Assembly: GCA_003249585.1 (NCBI GenBank)
Contig: QKIM01000233.1
Coordinates: 1-9,822 of the forward strand
Direction of reading: 5' to 3'
DNA: 9,822 nt
DNA from: Deltaproteobacteria bacterium
Lineage (GTDB): Bacteria > Myxococcota_A > Polyangia > HGW-17
Part shown: positions 7,365 to 9,822 of the stretch, in pieces
How the letters are laid out: every line of letters starts with the position of its first letter
Numbering within the stretch: position 1 is the stretch's first letter
The notes under the pieces: model-generated
What the model saw: only the letters and a program-made list of their open reading frames with translations
Told to the model about the DNA's origin: nothing
Databases searched by the model: none
Translations under genes and position numbers: made by a program

Positions 7365-8534
7365 ATGAACACCCCCATCGTCCCCTTCCTCGCGCTCCTG
7401 ACGCTGCTCTCGGGCTCCTGCACCTCCAAATCCGGCGGTGTGGACGGCCCGGGCCCTGCCCAGACGGGGGCTGACGCCAAGGCCCCCGCCCCCAAGGTGC
7501 CCGCCCTCCCCAAGGGCATGCAGCGCTACGAGGGGTACCTGGAGATCGACCCCTTCCGCTACGGCAAGGCCGTGCAGGCCGCCACGGTGCACACCACAGA
7601 CGGCAAGCGCATCGGCATCGAGATGCGCTACACTGCGGAACACCTCAAATTCGTGAACAAACGGGTGGTGGTCGTGGGCGGCATGGCCCGCTCCAGCAGC
7701 GATCCCCGGGCCCAGGCCTACACCTACTTCAAGGTGCACGCCCTGACCCTGGCCCCCGGTGAAAAGCCCTGGCCCACGCCGCCCACCGCGGTCCCCGCCC
7801 CGCCCGTGGTCCACTCCAAGGCCGAAATCGACAAGCTCCCGGGCGCCTGGGGCGTTGCCGTGGGGACCGTAACCTACCAGGTGGATCCCAAGAGCGTGCG
7901 TCCCGACGCCCTCACCCACGTCATTGAAAAGGCGGTCCTCACCCTCTCCGATGGCTTCAAGCTGGAGAAGCACCTGTGGCACATGACCGGCGTGGACAGC
8001 CCCGACTACGTCAACGGCTCCACGGCCACCATGGTGTTCAAGTATTCCCCGTCCTGGAAGGACCACCCCTTCTCCATCATGAAGTTCTGCCACGGGGAGT
8101 TTCCCCGCTGCGGCCAGGTGAAGCAGCCCGCCATACTCACCCTCGGGCATCTGGTGAGCGGCGACTACGCGGTGAAGGAGCGGACGAAGGACCTGGGCAG
8201 GTTGCGCCTGATCTCGGGGAAGACCCTCTTCGTCCCTGCTCCGAAGGCCGCACCCTCGGCGACTGTCAAAAAACGCTTCCCCTTCTTCACGAAACACCGT
8301 GGCACGTACACCGTGGCGTGGCTGCGGGGCATCGTCCCTGGGCACGACGTGAACACCATGGCGAAAAACCAGATGCTGGCCCGCATCACCCTGGACGGCA
8401 CGCACACCTTCCTTCTGCGCATGGGGCAAAAGGGAGACACCCTGGAGTTCCACTCCACAAAGGGCGAGCTCCAGACCTGGTCCGTCTCCCGCGCCTTCGG
8501 CCGATTGCCTATGATAACCCGCAAGAACCACTGA
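7365..8534 (+). CDS. Predicted lipoprotein of unknown function
   Basis: 389 residues. The signal peptide is a hydrophobic run (FLALLTLLSG) ending in SGSC, with lipidated C19 and +2 Thr. A Gly/Ala/Pro linker (about 20-50) tethers the mature part. Residues about 53-135 are rich in alternating beta-strand patterns (RYEGYLEI, IGIEMRY, KRVVVVGGMAR, AYTYFKVHALTL). This recalls small OB-like domains that end in a V-V-V-x-G strand, but it is only a visual impression. A Pro-rich linker (about 140-152) precedes a second part (about 165-389) with more predicted strands and a C-x6-C pair (FCHGEFPRCG). No catalytic motif is recognised. It has its own good ribosome site and probably its own promoter. It converges with the next gene, with 16 bases between the stop codons. 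Confidence 0.88.
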   Translation: MNTPIVPFLALLTLLSGSCTSKSGGVDGPGPAQTGADAKAPAPKVPALPKGMQRYEGYLEIDPFRYGKAVQAATVHTTDGKRIGIEMRYTAEHLKFVNKRVVVVGGMARSSSDPRAQAYTYFKVHALTLAPGEKPWPTPPTAVPAPPVVHSKAEIDKLPGAWGVAVGTVTYQVDPKSVRPDALTHVIEKAVLTLSDGFKLEKHLWHMTGVDSPDYVNGSTATMVFKYSPSWKDHPFSIMKFCHGEFPRCGQVKQPAILTLGHLVSGDYAVKERTKDLGRLRLISGKTLFVPAPKAAPSATVKKRFPFFTKHRGTYTVAWLRGIVPGHDVNTMAKNQMLARITLDGTHTFLLRMGQKGDTLEFHSTKGELQTWSVSRAFGRLPMITRKNH

Positions 8535-8550
8535 CTCCCATCTATTCTCA

Positions 8551-8847
8551 TTAAAACACAAGCGATACAACGGTCATGAGAATCGCAACCTGGTACAGGA
8601 TAGCGGACATGTTGATATGGACGAAGTAGTTTCGCCCCAGCTGCGTCCCATCAAGCCAATGTCCATCTGAAGCGGTCCAGGTCTTTTCATGGAAGGCCTT
8701 GGGGATGCCATTGAGCACCTCGTCCTCGAAGATGGAATGGACAATTACGATGCCTAATACAGGCAGTATCATTGGAAAATACACATATCCCCACCCCGTG
8801 TCGAACCCATCGAGGAGGACAGCGGCAGCCCTCGAATACAAATACAT
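8551..8847 (-). CDS. Membrane tail of the zinc-ribbon protein, in the -1 frame
   Basis: 98 residues if read from the ATG at 8847-8845; the frame itself is open from further upstream (ATGs also at 8904 and 8979). Two hydrophobic helices are visible: VYFPMILPVLGIVIVHSIF, and a C-terminal one from MSAILYQVAIL to the end. Between them is a soluble loop with FEDEVLNGIPKAF and DGHWLDGTQLGRNYF. The ATG at 8847 lies 5 bases beyond the stop of the upstream ORF and has only a weak GAGAG close by. It is most simply the displaced C-terminal half of the neighbouring zinc-ribbon membrane protein, separated by a -1 frame change near 8855-8892. A separate small membrane protein is less likely. GC content here is lower than in the rest of the window. 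Confidence 0.55.
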   Translation of the reverse strand: MYLYSRAAAVLLDGFDTGWGYVYFPMILPVLGIVIVHSIFEDEVLNGIPKAFHEKTWTASDGHWLDGTQLGRNYFVHINMSAILYQVAILMTVVSLVF

Positions 8848-8852
8848 GGCTC

Positions 8853-9749
8853 TCAGGCGCAGGTGACCGTGAATATTCCCATGATGAAAAAACCAAAGAG
8901 CCATGCAGCGTTCCTGGTGGAAACAAACAGGGGACTCAGTCCCACAATGAACAGATACGCGGCAATACTGATAAACCATACTCTATTGTATTTTTGTGCT
9001 CTTTGATGCAGCGCCGCGACCACTGGCCCTCGCTCTTTCCGCAGCCGGCGTCTCTCGGCATCCACCTTTTCCTGCTTGGCACTGGTCCGGGCCGCCTCGT
9101 TCAGCCTCTGTGGCGCCAGGTGCTGTTCGCGCAGCTGCCTGGGCGAGGGGCCGTCGAAGCGCAGAAACCACTCTTCGACGGTCCGCACCGGGTGGAGCCG
9201 GACCCAGACGGCATCGGGGATGAAGAACTCCGTCTTGCAGAAGTGGCAGGTCGTCACCCGGGTGTCGTGCACTCCGATGGAGAGGGTCCCTCCGCACCGC
9301 GTGCACTGCATGTCGATAGGCTGACGCTCCTCCTTCAGGCTTTTCGTGTCCACAATGGAGGGTGTCTTCCCGCGACCACCGCAGGCCGAATCGAAGTCGG
9401 GCTCACGCTCGGCGCCGATTAGCTGCCTGCAACCGGGATAGAACGCCGTCAACCAGGCCGGGGCGGGATGAACATCGAGCTCCGTGGCGCACTGAGGACA
9501 GTACATGATGCCATCGAGCTCCGCGGGGATTATATCGGGGGTGAAGGCCGCATCGCATTTCCGGCAGCGCGGCAGGAACGTGCGGATGCTGAACTTGAGG
9601 GAGAATCCCCCCGCTTCCCTGGCTGCGCCTGAAGGATTGCCGATGGTCGCCGGAGGGTCTTCTTCGTAGTGCCGATGGAGCAACTGGGTCCACATGATCT
9701 GGGGAAACTCGATCCGGGACGTGCAACTGGGGCAGTCTACCTTGAGCAA
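8853..9749 (-). CDS. Multi-zinc-ribbon membrane protein, N-terminal part (disrupted gene)
   Basis: 298 residues if read from the TTG at 9749, but no ribosome site supports that start, and the coding signal continues upstream to a TAG at 9791-9789. Cys pairs suggest several zinc ribbons: C6/C9 (with a CPRC pair encoded just upstream), C62/C65 with C84/C87, and C149/C152 with C168/C171. The third ribbon is followed by FFIPDAVWVRLHPVRTVEEW, a pattern I associate with zinc-ribbon proteins of deltaproteobacterial relatives. A charged helical stretch (about 203-253) leads to two membrane helices (257-276, 282-296). The ORF then stops at TGA 8855-8853, while the -1 frame continues with two more helices. 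Function is unknown; the layout suggests a cytoplasmic zinc-binding head on a four-helix membrane domain. It may be a decayed gene, a recoded gene, or carry sequence errors. Confidence 0.75.
   Translation of the reverse strand: MLKVDCPSCTSRIEFPQIMWTQLLHRHYEEDPPATIGNPSGAAREAGGFSLKFSIRTFLPRCRKCDAAFTPDIIPAELDGIMYCPQCATELDVHPAPAWLTAFYPGCRQLIGAEREPDFDSACGGRGKTPSIVDTKSLKEERQPIDMQCTRCGGTLSIGVHDTRVTTCHFCKTEFFIPDAVWVRLHPVRTVEEWFLRFDGPSPRQLREQHLAPQRLNEAARTSAKQEKVDAERRRLRKERGPVVAALHQRAQKYNRVWFISIAAYLFIVGLSPLFVSTRNAAWLFGFFIMGIFTVTCA
8886..8892 (-). other. Candidate -1 slippery heptamer T TTT TTC
   Basis: On the minus strand T TTT TTC reads from 8892 to 8886, with TTT and TTC as zero-frame codons of the zinc-ribbon ORF. 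This is the X XXY YYZ arrangement needed for tandem -1 slippage, since tRNA-Phe can re-pair at both positions. The -1 frame from here is open to 8551. Slippage would cut short the second helix and insert HHGNIHGH, so an indel nearer the stop is an equally good or better explanation. Confidence 0.3.
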
Positions 9750-9788
9750 AGGGCCGTTGAGGACCAGGGGGTTGCCACACCTGGGGCA

Positions 9789-9791
9789 CTA
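9789..9791 (-). other. In-frame amber codon directly before the first zinc-ribbon Cys
   Basis: On the minus strand the frame reads GTG (9794-9792), TAG (9791-9789), TGC (9788-9786) and on into CPRCGNPLVLNG and the CPSC pair, a complete zinc ribbon. The GTG has GGAG 11 bases upstream (9809-9806). If codon 2 were TAC, TAT or TGG, the protein would begin M-(Y/W)-C-P-R-C, a normal start for this kind of protein. Confidence 0.6.
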
Positions 9792-9822
9792 CACCCGGGC
9801 CGTCACTCCATAGTATCTCACG

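Noticed and set aside
9403..9789. Minus-strand open frame starting at the GTG just after the amber codon
   Set aside because: It is shifted relative to the zinc-ribbon frame, lacks the Cys pairs and is rich in Pro/Gln/Arg, so it is a shadow frame.

Overview
The window is high-GC bacterial DNA (mostly about 60-68% by eye, dipping near the right end). Every gene with a recognisable family points to a Myxococcota-type or related former-deltaproteobacterial genome. The signs are a soluble multi-PAS hybrid histidine kinase, a lipoprotein ending in an AgmX/PglI-type domain, a lipoprotein of the formylglycine-generating-enzyme (FGE-sulfatase) fold with a Cys-rich N-terminus, and a zinc-ribbon membrane protein. 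This placement is inference from gene content; there is no rRNA or other phylogenetic marker.

Layout, left to right. Bases 1-51 look like the last 16 codons of an upstream plus-strand gene. It is followed after 5 bases by a 931-residue cytoplasmic hybrid sensor kinase (57-2852; PAS-PAS-GAF-PAS-HisKA-HATPase-REC). After a 90-base gap comes a 570-residue lipoprotein (2943-4655) with two ExbD-like modules and a C-terminal AgmX/PglI domain. It converges on a minus-strand pair: a right-handed beta-helix lipoprotein (7151 down to 5721), then an FGE-fold lipoprotein (5718 down to 4681). The start codon of the second lies 2 bases beyond the stop of the first. A 213-base divergent intergenic region (7152-7364) with a good sigma70-like promoter separates this pair from a plus-strand lipoprotein of unknown function (7365-8534). 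The right end holds a minus-strand zinc-ribbon/membrane protein gene. It looks broken or recoded: an amber codon stands directly before its first zinc-binding Cys, and the reading frame moves by -1 after the second membrane helix, with the membrane portion continuing to 8551.

Function together. Four consecutive genes carry lipoprotein signal peptides, so most of the window encodes envelope-anchored proteins. The beta-helix/FGE-fold pair is the clearest co-expressed unit. The FGE-fold protein lacks the two catalytic cysteines of true FGE, so it is probably a binding or structural protein. I see no tRNA, rRNA, CRISPR array, transposase, insertion sequence, attachment site or phage gene, and no convincing intrinsic terminator. 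I did not find a clear new multi-gene defence or metabolic system. The most unusual items are the tandem ExbD-like plus AgmX/PglI lipoprotein, the disrupted zinc-ribbon gene with a correctly phased slippery heptamer, and the repeated Cys triads in the kinase PAS domains.
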